This document shows positions 44,682 to 57,366 of a DNA stretch of 64,000 nt, one piece after another. The notes beneath the pieces are model-generated. The model saw only the letters and a program-made list of their open reading frames with translations, was not told the DNA's origin and did no database searches. Made by a program: the position numbers and the translations under genes. Within the stretch, counting starts at the first letter, position 1. Every line of letters starts with the position of its first letter. The DNA comes from Ziziphus jujuba (taxonomy: Eukaryota; Streptophyta; Magnoliopsida; Rosales; Rhamnaceae), in assembly GCF_031755915.1 (NCBI RefSeq), contig NC_083389.1, positions 14,005,001 to 14,069,000 of the forward strand. The letters are read 5' to 3'.

Positions 44682-47003
44682 TTATAATCTCATGGAATCA
44701 ATGTAAGACTTTCCATCAAGCTCACGTTTAAAAAGACCACTATAGAATTCTTGAACTCCAATCCTTCTATACTTTTGAGGTGATTGTTCATTAACCAAGC
44801 TATATGCAGGACCCATTTCACCATCAAATCTGGGACTGTAAAATGTAGCAATTGATAGCCTTTCTTTATCAGAGTTTATAGTTGCTCGATGCTCGATGCT
44901 ACGATATTCACCGTTCGTTATAATCTGCCATTTATAAGGTAATTAACCATCAAAATACAAACAACCATTGATATATAAGCTCTAATTAGCACTTTCCTAT
45001 TAACTACCATTACTCTGGCCAAAATTCTCTTTCTAACAGTCCTAAATTACATTTAGTAAGAACATTTATGAAAATACCAAAGATGTGTTTACCTCTAAAA
45101 TATCTCCAATGTTGACAATGAAGGCATTTGGTAAGGGCTTAACTGGGACCCACATTCCATCTTTCTTGATTTGGAGACCTTCAACCTCACTGACTTGAAG
45201 GAGTATGGTGAGGCCTACAGCATCAGAGTGAGGTGTTAGGCCAATGACTTGCTCCGGTTGAGGACATGGAGGGTAATAGTTCATCCTCATGGCCTGAAGA
45301 CCACCTTCAAACAATTCTGTCACTTCCTTGGCCTGTACTTTCAGAGCCTGTTCCATTTGTTTTAGAATTCTCATTGCCAGATTTCTTAGTTCCAATGAGT
45401 ATGTTTCCAAGGTTTCTCTACATAATTAATATACATAAATAAATTGGATACACCCCAAGTGATAATAGAAAAGCATATCCTTAAAAAAGGAAAGATAAAG
45501 AAAAATAAAAGAGGGATACTATTAATTAACCTGAAAGGAGAAGGAAGTTTAGGAAATAAGTGCGGTTTTCTCATATGGACTGGAAGAGTGGTCAAGAAGA
45601 AAATGTCATTCCAATCTAGCTTTTGTTCCTCAGAAACTACAAATGCTTGTCCAAATCCTTCTACTTCCCCTGAATTTTGCCAAAACTTTTTCTTCTCTTC
45701 CATTGGAAGCTTGAAAAATTCTTGAATATCAGTCTTTATTTTCTCCACCAAGGAAGAGCTTACTTCATGGTTTACCAACTGGAATATTGCCATACTATAA
45801 TTAGCTAGGATACCATTCTTGCTAATTTGCTTTGTTAATCAGTAAATAAATAAATAAATAAATAATTTTTAATTAAGCACTAAATAAATAAAATAAGCAA
45901 GATCTTCTTCAAACCCAAACGTATACATCTCATTTTTGGTATTTTTATTTTTGGTTTTGTTATGGGAATCATCTTGCTTGTAAATGGGTGTTTAATATTG
46001 TTGATAGTTAGATTTACCTTTAAAAAAAATAAAAATAAATAATTGTTGATCATTAGACGTGTTAAGTACTTGTCCCTTCAGTCACATGGAATAAGAAGAC
46101 TTCATTATTTTTTATAGTTAGTTTTTTATCCCAAATTCATCTGTCGAATTATCATTGCCGACAACAAGACAAACATGTCAAATTATCATATGGAATTAGG
46201 TTGAAGAATGTATTTTTCAAATTTTACCCGTTTAATTCTATTAGAAGATGGATAGATTTTTAAAACCCATGTGGGACCTTCTTCAGAAATTCAATATAGA
46301 CTTGTCCAGACGTTCAATAATTCACATCCATCAAAAAAATGTTTTCAACAGACTAGACGATGATAGGCAGGCTGCTTGAATTAATGTGTTCGTGGCGAAA
46401 TTGCATTTTAGTATTTTTATCATGCCTTCAGTCCCTCCTAGTCCAAGAGGATCTAGATCATGAACATGATTTACATGGCTTAAAGAATCTTTCTATTTTT
46501 AACTAATCACTGACTTTAATTTCATTTCTGTGAACTGATCAGATGAATTTCATCACTAACCCTTAAATTATTTAAGCATTTAATTGTATTCTTTTCTTTT
46601 TCTCAAGCTTTGACAAATTCAAGGTACAAGAGCACAACTAAACTCATATGCTGAATTAATGGCTCACTAATCAAATTTCTTGATAATCATAAAAGTAAAT
46701 AATGAAGAAGAAGATGAAGGAAGTGAAGGGTGTGTGTGTGTGTGTGTGTACCTGGAAAAAGCCCCAATCCTTGCAAGCTGAGTGGAGATTTTCCAACTCA
46801 GAAGCAGTTGATTCTACAGAAATCAACTTCTGAAGATCGATTACTGGGATTTGAGGAGAGCAAAGTTGATTAGAAAAGAAAATTGGGTCTTGATTAGCAC
46901 GTATATATCTGGAGGGTACACTAAGATTCGGCTCCTTCTTCACCAATTCTTGCACACTAGGCACCAGAAGAGAACTTCCGAACAAAGATTTATTTTCTTC
47001 CAT
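44682..47003 (-). CDS. SRG1-like 2-oxoglutarate/Fe(II)-dependent dioxygenase B
   Basis: This intact gene has four exons: 46752-47003, 45531-45778, 45093-45417 and 44682-44924, all with GT..AG introns. They total 1068 bp and encode 355 aa, normal for the family. The start [20 protein letters not shown] at 47001-47003 is preferred to an in-frame upstream ATG because family proteins begin here. The N-terminal DIOX_N region contains [10 protein letters not shown] and [12 protein letters not shown]. The 2OG-Fe(II) core has the iron ligands His230 and Asp232 (LTPHSD) and His287 (EHRATINS), and the 2OG-binding pair Arg297-x-Ser299. It is a cytosolic oxidase of the SRG1/codeine-demethylase-like branch; the substrate is unknown. 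It is the live tandem paralogue of the dead gene at 22.4-31.1 kb. Confidence 0.92.
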
Positions 47004-48578
47004 TGCTTTTCCCCTCTCTTGTTTGCCTAATTTGCCTGTGCGTCTTTGCAATTCAATACATATATATATATATATATATGAATTATTATATTAAGATATC
47101 ATGGTTATAAAATCAGAATATAATGAAAATTATTAAAAATAAAGTACAAAAAATTATTTTATGTTCATTAATTTATATTATATTGATGTGAAGGATTCTA
47201 TATACACATATATATATATATATATATGGATTATATATTTAAGCAAAGCTCTTGTTGACTAATATATGATAAAAAATAAAATAAAAAAATCTTTATTGAC
47301 TAAGTTTGCGTTATTTGTTTATAATTATGATTTATTTAGCACTTTTAATTTTGCCAGCTAAGCATTAAACATTTGAATGACCAACTTCCAACATTTCTTA
47401 ATTAATAATTAAGCCAAATATTTTACTAATCGCTACACTCAATTATCTCCTCTTAGAATCCTTTTCAATCCTATCACCTCCATCTTTAAAGGTGACCTAA
47501 CTTATTTTTAATTAATTTAATTGAATTTTTATTGTGTTGATGTTGATTAATTTATAGTATCCCTTACTAAACTAAACATAAATCTCTAAAAATAAAGATA
47601 ATAAATAAATTATTATATTGGTTGTTTATCCAGCAAGTTATGCACCTAATCATTTTTAAAATAAATTGGAAAAACAGTTTTATTTTTTTTTTCTTTCTTT
47701 TTTTTGAAGAAAAGTATAATATCTTTTTTGGTAATTTGAGATGGAAAGTGAGCGTATAGCGTTTTTGTCGGATGAGTTTATACATACCTACGCTGAAACA
47801 ATATTTCTACACGAGGCACTAACCGGGAGCCCAGAAATATGGCAAAGTTTGGTCTGATAGTAGCCAAAGCTGGCATTAAAAATTAAAAATAATAATAATA
47901 ATAATAATAATAATAACCCATCTGGTCGGAGAGACGTACCTAGACGGATCAAATGGCTATTAAATTCCATTCAAATTTCAAAATGATATCGTCTTGTAAT
48001 GGAGTTAAACAAATTAGACAAATTACTCACATGGCTCCAAATCCAATTTGATATATAGGATTAAAATACAATTAAACAAATTAGAGGTGCTAAATTTTAA
48101 AACTCTGAGATTTTGAGGATTTAAATTGCAAAGGCTGAATTGTAAAATTTTAAACAAAATTTGAAAGTGTAATTATCCCAAATCTTAAATATTAAAATGC
48201 AATATACTTAATTGCGGTATAAGTAATATTCAAAGATAAGACATATGGACATTTATGTACCATTATTTTTCCTTCTTTTTTTTTTTTTTTTTTTTTTTAG
48301 CTGGAAAGGACTTTTATGCGTCATGCGCACTCTCGAAGTACGTTTCATTCCACAACACGTCACAGTGACCTCCGTGCCACCTATCCCTGTAAGAGTACCG
48401 TGGAAATATTCACCAAAAAGGAAAGTACCGTGGAAATTAATCACGGACACCAGTGACAACAAAGTATATAAAGTTTCCCGACAACAAGACAATATCGAGT
48501 CATTACCAAATCTATGAGTACACTGTACAAATATAACCAAAACGACGACACCGAAGTTGATCATGTATAGCTTAGGTA
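47004..48578. other. upstream region of dioxygenase B, no gene
   Basis: A TA-dinucleotide run (47060-47080) some 60-75 bp upstream of the ATG may serve as the TATA region on -. Another TA run lies at 47211-47228, an ATT/AAT trinucleotide run at 47888-47916, and a long T run at 48278-48298. No coding sequence is supported. Confidence 0.45.
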
Positions 48579-48586
48579 ACCACGGC

Positions 48587-50831
48587 TAGGAATGTCAACG
48601 TATTGGATGGGATTGGTTTTTAAAATTTTATTTCTGTTTTGTGGAAAATTTTTTATTCCATTTCTGTGGTTTTTTTTGTTTTTTTAAAAATGAGACGAGA
48701 ATGGGGATTCCTCATTTGGTGGCGATACAGGACGGTTTTTTTTTATATATATATATATAATTGATATAATTTTTTTAATAAATTTATACAAAATTGTATT
48801 TTTTTTTATGAATACAATGTAAATAAAATAACCAAAAATATAATAAAGTACATCAAAGTTCAAATTTATAATTATAATAAAATACATCCTAAAAAAATAT
48901 AATATAATATAATCCAAATACATAAACATAAAATTTATAAAAATACGCGTGCACTCATAATAAAGTTTTACTTCTCAATTCCTTAAGTTTTCATGGAAGA
49001 ATGTTCGATAAAAGTTAACTGCTACAAAAATAAACAAAAATATTAAATAATATCAAAAAATTTTAAACAATTTAATATAAACATTTTTTGTAATAAATAA
49101 ATTCAATTTACCATATCCGTAGTAATTGCAACTCTACTATAATTCCAGCTAAGAACAGTTACGTGGGACCAGATGCCCCTAAATCCATAATAGCATTCAC
49201 AAATTACTATTGAATCTAAGGCATTTACTATTTAGGAGTATATTCTTTTTCCATTTTTAGTAGTTTTGAAGGTCTAGGTATTCAAGTACTAGAATTCACT
49301 AGAAATTGGGGTAGGAAGGTCCATAAGTCTTCTTTTGTTATCAGGTGAGTCATCTATAGTAAGCTAAGTTGGGCCATTCTAAGGATCAATAAGTGTCACT
49401 TGATGAACATTTTAGTGTACTACAATGAAAATCTTAATTCTGGGCAACAGCTTGATGCCTAAGTAAATCTAGGTCTGGCACATAGGGTTAACACTTCTCA
49501 TTCTTTCTTATCTATCAATTACAACTTAAATATTGCAACACTCTAATTTCATGTCATAAACGCGAAAGAAACAAAACTACAACTCTCATACTCCTGACTT
49601 GCGCAAATTTGATTCCTTTGGAACCATAACCTATTATACAATCAAACCATCTGGAAATAAATAAATAAATAAATAAATATGAATAACCTTCTCCCTCCTA
49701 TCAAAAGTCTAAAGAAAATATTTTCACCTAAACAGCTTGCATATCCCACAGAAGCAATATTCTAATTTTCGGCAAAACCTACAGCATAAAATAAAAATTG
49801 AACAGCACCAGATATGCATGTTTCCTCACATATGATCAACATTACAGAACTTTGAAAGCAGTTGCTTTGAGCTTGGGCCACACAAATTTTCAATATTTCA
49901 CCAAATTTATAAAGACGAAGAGGTTAGAGTTGTCATCAACTGATCAATTATATATATATATACATATTTATTTCATTTTTGCATCTGAAGAAGTAATCAC
50001 CAGGCTTAACTATTGGCATAAATTAACCTTGTCAACACCAAATTTAAATTATGGGCTACTCTTTTAATCCATTAACCTTATTTCACATCATCTACTTAAT
50101 TCCAGCTAGAATCAACTACACTACATAGACAACATGTTGAGTAGAATCATTCAACCAAGAGTATTGACCAATGGACTGACAATCCTTATCACTAAATACA
50201 TATAAACAAAACCCAAATTTTGAATAGCCACATAGAAGCTCACCAGTAGGTGAATCCTTCAGCGAATTAAAAGCCATTGGAATTGCTGAAACAAAACAAA
50301 GAAACAGAGAAGAACAAAAAAATAAGTTAGGAAATCAAAAAAATGTCATACATAAATTAACCATTCACCAAATAAAAAAAGAAACCCAAATCAGTAAACA
50401 CCATAACAAAAATAAGGATCTCCAAACCTAACCAAGGCTGACCTGAGGGCTGAGGGAGCGAGGTGATGCTTGATGGTGGTGGCGGCGGCTATGAAGAAGA
50501 ATCGGCAGTAGCAAGGTTGAGTTGCGGCGGCAGGCACTACTGGTTGAGCAACAGAGTAAGGGAGCTGAGGGAGAATGGGAGAAGATGGTGGTAGTGGAGT
50601 GTTTTAACTTAGGGTCGGCTGGCCTGGGCTTGTAATTGTGAAAACATTAAAAAAAAAATTAAGTAAATATATACAGGGGTGTTTAATCCCCAGATCCGGC
50701 CCGGTCTCGATTAGGGCTTAAAGAGTTAAGCCCGACCCCGCCCCACAGTCCCCTTTTTTGGAGAAAAAACCGCCCCATTAAGGATGGTACACCATGAGTT
50801 TTAGGATGGACGGGACATATTGACATTCCTA
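48587..50831. mobile_element. non-autonomous hAT element
   Basis: The termini are perfect inverted repeats TAGGAATGTCAA (48587-48598 and reverse at 50820-50831), with partial extension. They are flanked by perfect 8-bp TSDs ACCACGGC (48579-48586 and 50832-50839), diagnostic of hAT elements. The 2245-bp interior has no transposase ORF. Near the right end, on -, is a possible gene-like 5' region: a CT/GC-rich leader (50450-50600), a donor-like CAGGTCAGCC, then TTTCAG followed by ATGGCTTTTAATTCGC near 50280. It could be a relic of a transposase or captured gene 5' end. Confidence 0.88.
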
Positions 50832-50839
50832 ACCACGGC

Positions 50840-52059
50840 CATGTCAAAATAGCAAACAGTAACATGAAAAAAAGAATTATTATAATGATAAAAAATATTA
50901 AAATAGCCAGAGCCCATGAAAATTCTTTTGACACTTGGATCAATCGTCTTGGATGGTAATAATATATTAGGTTAAATAATTCATTTGCTCACCTTCTTTA
51001 CTTTTTATTCATCACACAATACCCTTTTATAATTATAGTAATTCACCTTCTTTATTTGTATATTTTTAAATTCATTACCTTCTAAATATAAATGTAAATA
51101 ATTTATTCATTAAGTCAAACTTAATTATCATCCATGAGTAACATCTACTCAACTCCATTGATTATATTTGACTATGTCTTACAAGTGGGAGTATGTTTAT
51201 AAATGTTTTTGTAATGATTTAAAACGTTCTATGGTCCTTTCACCAAAAAAATAAAATAAATAAATAAAAGTTTTATGGTCCAAAGTATTAATAGTAGACT
51301 TGCTAAAGTATTCCGTTACAACTTCTTCTTTTTTTTTGATAAATTCAAATGATTTTTAAAATATTTATTTTTATATGAATTTTTAAAAAATTTATTGACA
51401 TATTATAAAAATTATAATAAAAATTCAAAACATAAATCATATTAATCAATTTCGATCACATATTAAAAATTTATAAAAATACCAAATAAAAACAAGTGGT
51501 CATTTGAGCCACCTAATTTTTTTTCCGTTGAAGAGAGAGCTAGCACGCGATGTCCAGCAAGCCATTGACCAAGTCTGACAACTATAGTAGAGTAGGCATT
51601 AGGTTTTTGTATATTTATTTATTTATTTATTTTTCTGTTTAGTCTTACAACCATAGTAGAGTAGGTATTAGCTTTTCCTTTCATTTTTTTTTCTTTTTTT
51701 TTTTTTGGGGGGGGGGGGGGGTTGATAATGTAGTAGAGTAAGTATTAGCTAGTTAATTAGTAGTTCAATAAGTTGGTGGAGTCAATGCTTTTTCTGGGAG
51801 TGGAATAATTATAAAGCACCAAACATATATATAATACTAGGTATGGCCACGTGCGATGCACATGGCTTGGATTAAAATTTGAATGTTTAATAGCTTTTAA
51901 GTAATATGGAAAAGTTTGAATTAAAAAGTTGTTAAATTAGTTTTTTTAATTAACATTTTTCAATTTGTTTAGAAGGATTTAATCTTAAATTATTAATAAA
52001 CATAAAGAAATTAATCATTTTATCCCAAGTTTTTCATAAATTTAATATCCAAATCGCAT
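50840..52059. other. intergenic, no gene
   Basis: The sequence is AT-rich with a GTTTAGTCTTACAACCATAG/TAGAGTAGGTATTAG phrase repeated at 51580-51680, a T-run plus G13 homopolymer at about 51709-51721, and a weak echo of the Kunitz promoter module (GGCCACGTGCGATGCACATGG, 51845-51865). Confidence 0.4.
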
Positions 52060-52640
52060 CATATAATTTTGAAGTAAGAACACTTCCAACTGATACAAAC
52101 CTAGGACAACCTGCTCCTAAACCTGTATTATATTAGCCCGGATCTTAATTAAGTTCAAGTTCTAATGGAATTAACCTCAACCCCTAACCAACCTGTGGTT
52201 AGAAACCTTGGTATAATGTAGACGCCACAATAGGGGATGGAAAACCTATTAATAAGTCAAGCTAAACCAACCAATTCTCTAATGGTGTTTTAGGTGTTCT
52301 CAAAGAACAAAAAGATAATTAATCTCACAAGTATTTTCTCAATCAAATCAAAGTTAGTTCTTATTGATAACTAAGCCTTTAAATAGGCTTTGAAAGAAAC
52401 AAAATAAACCCTAAAAACCCTAGGTAAAACCGGCCACACACATAAAGAATCCTAGTTGGCCGTAACTATCCTTCCTTTCCTAATCTAAGTTTGATTAATT
52501 AATTCCTTTATATTAAATTAGGAATTAATTAATTTACAATAAAATAAAAACCTTCCTAAAGTTATTTGTCCAGAAAATAAATAAATAAAAACCCAAAAAG
52601 AAAGAAAGTCAATCGCAAATTAGGTAACGAGTTAACTTTG
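52060..52640 (-). mobile_element. possible LTR/promoter-like sequence
   Basis: On - there is a TATA-like GCCTATTTAAAGGC (about 52375-52390) followed by TTATCAATAAGAACTAAC and an A/T-rich leader ending near GGTTAATTCC. This is the look of an LTR R/U5. No terminal repeat partner or TSD was found, so it is tentative. Confidence 0.3.
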
Positions 52641-52667
52641 AAATTTAGGCGGAATTATTTCTTCAAT

Positions 52668-54445
52668 CGAGCTAACTTATGTTTGCCTGATGTCCGAGCT
52701 AACTTATGGCCTATCCGAGCTAACTGATGTCTGTTTGAGCTAACTTGTGTATGGCCGAGCTAACTGATGTCTGTCCGAACTAAGCTGTGTCTGGCCAAGC
52801 TAACTGATGTCTGTCTGAGCTAAGTTGTGTCTGGCCGAACTGACTGATGTCTGTCCGAGCTAAGTTGTGTCTGGCCGAGCTAAGTTACATCCGATGTCCG
52901 AGGCAAGGCTCCGATATCCGAAGTCCGAGATTAGATGTCCGAGACATGGGTGTCCGATATAAAATATCCGAGGATAGTGTTGATGTCTGCCTGATGTCCG
53001 AGCTAACTTATGGCCTATCCGAGCTAACTGATGTCTGTCTGAGCTAACTTGTGTTTGGCCGAGCTAACTGATGTCTGTCCGAACTAAGTTGTGTCTGGCT
53101 GAGCTAACTGATGTCTGTCCGCGCTAAGTTGTGTCTGGCCAAACTAACTGATTTCTATCCGAGCTAAGTTGTGTCCGGCCGAGCTAAGTTACATCCGATG
53201 TCCGAGGTAAGACTCGTTCGAGATCAGATGTCCGAGGCAAGGCTCTGATATCTGAAGTCCGAGAGCAGATGTCCGAGACATGGGTGTCCGATATAAAATA
53301 TCCGAGGATAGTGTTGATGTCCGAGCTAACTTATGGCCTATCCGAGCTAACTGATGTCTCTCTGAGCTAACTTGTGTTTGGCCAAGCTAACTGATGTCTG
53401 TCCGAACTAAGTTGTGTCTGGCCGAGCTAACTGACGTCTGTCCGAGCTAAGTTGTGTCTGGCCGAACTAACTGATGTCTGTCCGAGCTAAGTTGTGTCTA
53501 GCCGAGCTAAATTACATCCGATGTCCAAGGCAAGACTCGTTCGAGATCAGATGTTCAAGGCAAGGCTCCGATATCCGAAGTTCGGGATCAGATGTCCGAG
53601 ACATGGGTGTCTGATATAAAATATCCGAGGATAGTGTTGATGTCTGCCTGATGTCCGAGCTAACTTATGGCCTATCCGAGCTAACTGATGTCTCTCTGAG
53701 CTAACTTGTGTTTGGCCGAGCTAACTGATATCTGTCCGAACTAAGCTGTGTCTGGCCGAGCTAACTGATGTCTGTCCGAGCTAAGTTGTGTCTGGCCTAA
53801 CTAACTGATGTATGTCCGAGCTAAGTTGTGTCTGGCCGAGCTAAGTTACATCCGATGTCCGAGGTAAGACTCATCCGAGATCAGATGTCCGAGGCAAGGC
53901 TCCGATATCCGAAGTCCGAGATCAGATGTCCGAGACATGGGTGTCCGATATAAAATATCCGAGGATAGTGTTGATGTCTGCCTGATGTCCGAGCTAACTT
54001 ATGGCCTATCCGAGCTAACTGATGTCTGTCTGAGCTAACTTGTGTTTGGCCAAGCTAACTGATGTCTGTCCAAACTAAGTTGTGTCTGGCCGAGCTAACT
54101 GATGTCTGTCCGAGCTAAGTTGTGTCTGGCCGAACTAACTGATTTCTGTCCGAGCTAAGTTGTGTCTGGCTGAGCTAAGTTACATCCGATGTCCGAGGCA
54201 AGACTCGTCTGAGATCAAATGTCCAAGGCAAGGCTCCGATATCTGAAGTCCGAGATCAGATGTCCGAGACATGGGTGTCCGATATAAAATATCCGAGGAT
54301 AGTGTTGATGTCTGCCTGATGTCCGAGTTAACTTATGGCCTATCCAAGCTAACTGATGTCTGTCTGAGCTAACTTGTGTTTGGCCGAGCTAACTGATGTC
54401 TGTCCGAACTAAGCTGTGTCTGGCCGAGCTAAGTGATGTCTGTCC
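52668..54445. repeat. hierarchical tandem array, ~334-bp units of ~40-bp subunits
   Basis: Anchors GAGCTAACTTATGG (one GAGTTAACTTATGG) occur at 52696, 53000, 53323, 53657, 53991 and 54325, so the spacings are 304, 323, 334, 334 and 334 bp. Inside each unit, a ~40-bp subunit (GAGCTAACTGATGTCTGTCC plus GA(A/G)CTAAGTTGTGTCTGGCC) repeats 3-5 times. A distinct ~150-bp closing block follows (ACATCCGATGTCCGAGGCAA ... ATCCGAGGATAGTGTTGATG). The last unit is cut off at 54445. The ORF through 52847-53047 is a repeat by-product. Confidence 0.93.
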
Positions 54446-54920
54446 ATTAGTGAGAATAAATTAATTTTAAAACTAATTAAAACATAAACAATTTATTTTG
54501 ATTCTAGTCCATTATCATGAAATTTAATTTATTCATGGATTTATATATTAACTAAAAGAAACACAAAAAATAAAAAATGATCATAGGAAATATAAGTACA
54601 ATCATAAAAACTCATAATTACTATTTTACTTTCGTTAAACAAAAAGTTGTCATAAAATACTTGTGTCATAGATGAATCTATCTTAGCATCATTGCTATCT
54701 TCCTAAGATAAATTGCAAGATTTAATAGAAATGTATTAGGTTATACCTAAATCAATTTTCTATTACATCTTGCAATGTACAAAATAATAATATTAGTGTT
54801 ACTATCATAGTATAGTATAAATATGCTATAAGTTCACAAAGACTGATAATAATCTACTTATGAACTGATAGTAATCTATCATGTCCACATTAACAAAAAG
54901 ATGGTTCCCATGATAACAAA

Positions 54921-57366
54921 TTAAGCATTGTCTTTAAGCTCGGCAAACTGCTTCCTACTCCCTTCACCAAATTGTAAATGAGAACTTTCAAGATTCAGCG
55001 CTATTGGATCTGCCTCACCTGCACTTTTGGAAATCATCAGCTTTAGTTTCTTTGTTGCATTGTTTCTTGCAGTAGACTTTGAAACCAAATCAGCTAGGAC
55101 TTTATCTTCATTGCTCATTTGCTCTATCTTAGCATTGTCAACACTTCCAGATATATCTGATTTTGAAAGTTGTAATATATATGCATTAGAACATTAAATA
55201 AAAGCTCATGTAATTTCACTTAGGATATAATGTATCAAACATGTTCATACATCTCAATTCAGTTATGCCTAATGATTTTCCACTTTGCTCTTCAACAATT
55301 TCTAAAACTTGACTAACTTCAGCATCATTTGAAGTATCTGTTTGTGTTAATGTGTTGATTTCTTTTGAAATAGTATCACAAACAGAAAGGATTGTGTATT
55401 TCCATCTTGTAATATCACGATATTCATGTTTAGATGCTTTAACTTGAATTAGAAGCTTATGACTACTGGATAATGTGGCAATTTTTTCAATATCTTTAAC
55501 AAAATCCTAAAAAAAAGAAAGATTCACAGTTAGTACTCACATAAGCATTTACATCATTTATATATGTTTTTTCAAAGAACAAGTTAAAACTATCCAGTCA
55601 TTTCCACAAACACATATGAAAAGAATTATATTACCCCATCAGATTTATTCATCAACTCATATGCAGTGCAACCAAGAAATTTTTCAGCTTGATTTTTGAA
55701 CAATGTAGCATTCAATGATGAAGACTCATCTATCAAATCAACAATGACTCGGCACCTGAATAAAATAAATAATATGAAATGTCTTATACAATAACTGAAT
55801 AAAGTATTTCACATTATACAAAATTCAAATGGCACTGGGTGGAGAGAGCAGAGGCAAAGATTGAGGCATTAACCTAATGGATTACAACAAAAGGTGATGA
55901 AGTAATAATCTATATGACAAAGATAAGCTAAGTATTTAGAGAACAAAAATTTATGGAGTTCTATATTTTGCTTACTAAACTATAAATGAAAATTCCTAAT
56001 GAACATGCTTAACATAAAAGATGGCTCATTTTGTTATTTTTCTTTGTTTTGTGTTGCAATTCTTAAACACGATCTCTGTTTAAGTTTGATTTTTGAGTTT
56101 CAAATAATGATGATTAATTTCAATTATTAATTTTTGTGGATCTCAATTATTATGGCAACTAAATATCCGAAAATACTCAAAAGACAGTGGAGTTTTTCTT
56201 GCAATAAATCTCGTTATTTTGGCTAGCAAGCATGATCCTCAATCATAATGTAGCCTGTTTTTGCTTTTAAATGTAGCATATTGACAAATGAGCAAAAGTT
56301 GTAGAATGAGGTGATTGCTATGGGGCTCAACAAATGTACAAATCGATCAGTGCAAGGTATAATCATATCTTTTTTCTGTTTTATTCTTGTCCTATTCATT
56401 TAGATCAAAGCTTTATCTTATGTTTCACACCTGAGATGAAAAATATAATATCATTGATTATAAATTTTTCATGCATAATAAATTAGTGTGTTTTTAATGG
56501 GGAAAAAAACCCAGTAGTTGTAAGTTACAATCATATAATGATGATTGCATAATTGGACGATAATAACAATAATAATAATAATAATAACAACAAATATTTG
56601 TATGCATACCTTGGCATAGCTTTAACTTGATCATGTCTGCAATACAAGCAGTTAAACCTCTGTTCAAATTCATACCCAGTTGCTTTTATGCGTTTTTCAC
56701 AGCTTAAGTACCAAAAAGGTTGAATCAAATTTGTCACTTTGATGTGACAATTGATCCAAAAACTTCTCCTCTGTTTACATAATGAAAAGTACAAACATAT
56801 CTTAATATTATAGTTGTTAATAATTATAAACAAAATAATAGTCAAGAAATTTACCGTATTAAGTTGATTATCTATCATCTTAATGGTAATGATGTCCTCA
56901 GCAGAAGGAAGTGTAGACAGTGACTTTGTCTCAAGACCAATCCTTCCACATATTATGTCCATGGCTTTTTCAGCATTAGCATTATACCTGTAATTGCTCA
57001 AATTAATTATTTCTATTTTTATTTTTTATACAAGAAAAATTGTTCTAAATTTAAACTCCAATATTAGTTTACCAAATTGATAAAGCAGCTGCTTGTGGTA
57101 TCTCCGGTTCAATAACAAATGAACTGGAGGATTTGGTTGAAAACGAGATACCTGTATGATGATATAAATAATACAAATATGCATGTAAAAAATTGAATTA
57201 ATAAAAACTAATTTAGAAAATTGCCGACTATTTTAATTACATAAAAATTGTTCAAAAATAACATCAATTGTAGTGTAGTCATTAAGGAAACATACCATTA
57301 TATGAGCTAACTTTAAGTCGACATCCAATTATGATTGGTTTTCTATTCATAATATTCAAAATTTCA
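54921..57366 (-). CDS. RPA70-like single-strand DNA-binding protein, 3' exons
   Basis: Seven exons can be placed on -: 57296-57366, 57073-57151, 56855-56987, 56610-56770, 55635-55755, 55251-55506 and 54921-55156. All have GT..AG borders and join in one open frame to TAA at 54921-54923. The protein has the OB-fold B end (IIIGCRLKVSSYNGISFSTK, SSFVIEPEIPQA) and the RPA1 C-terminal OB domain (IKVTNLIQPFWYLSC, FNCLYCRHDQVKAMPRCRV, IVDLIDESSSLNATLFKNQA). RPA70 binds ssDNA in replication and repair; plants also carry many divergent copies, some from Helitrons. The zinc ribbon has C-x2-R in place of C-x2-C in its first half. N-terminal exons were not found, so the gene may be partial or start far upstream. 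Confidence 0.7.

Noticed and set aside
46671..47051. Longer N-terminus of dioxygenase B starting 16 codons upstream
   Set aside because: Family members and the dead paralogue support the start MEENKS at 47003; the extra residues look like 5' UTR.
51845..51865. Sixth copy of the Kunitz promoter module
   Set aside because: Only about 20 bp match, without the GTTGTTGAGATAT flank. It may be chance or a very old relic.
52847..53047. 66-aa ORF in the 334-bp array
   Set aside because: It is a repeat product that is not conserved in the other units.
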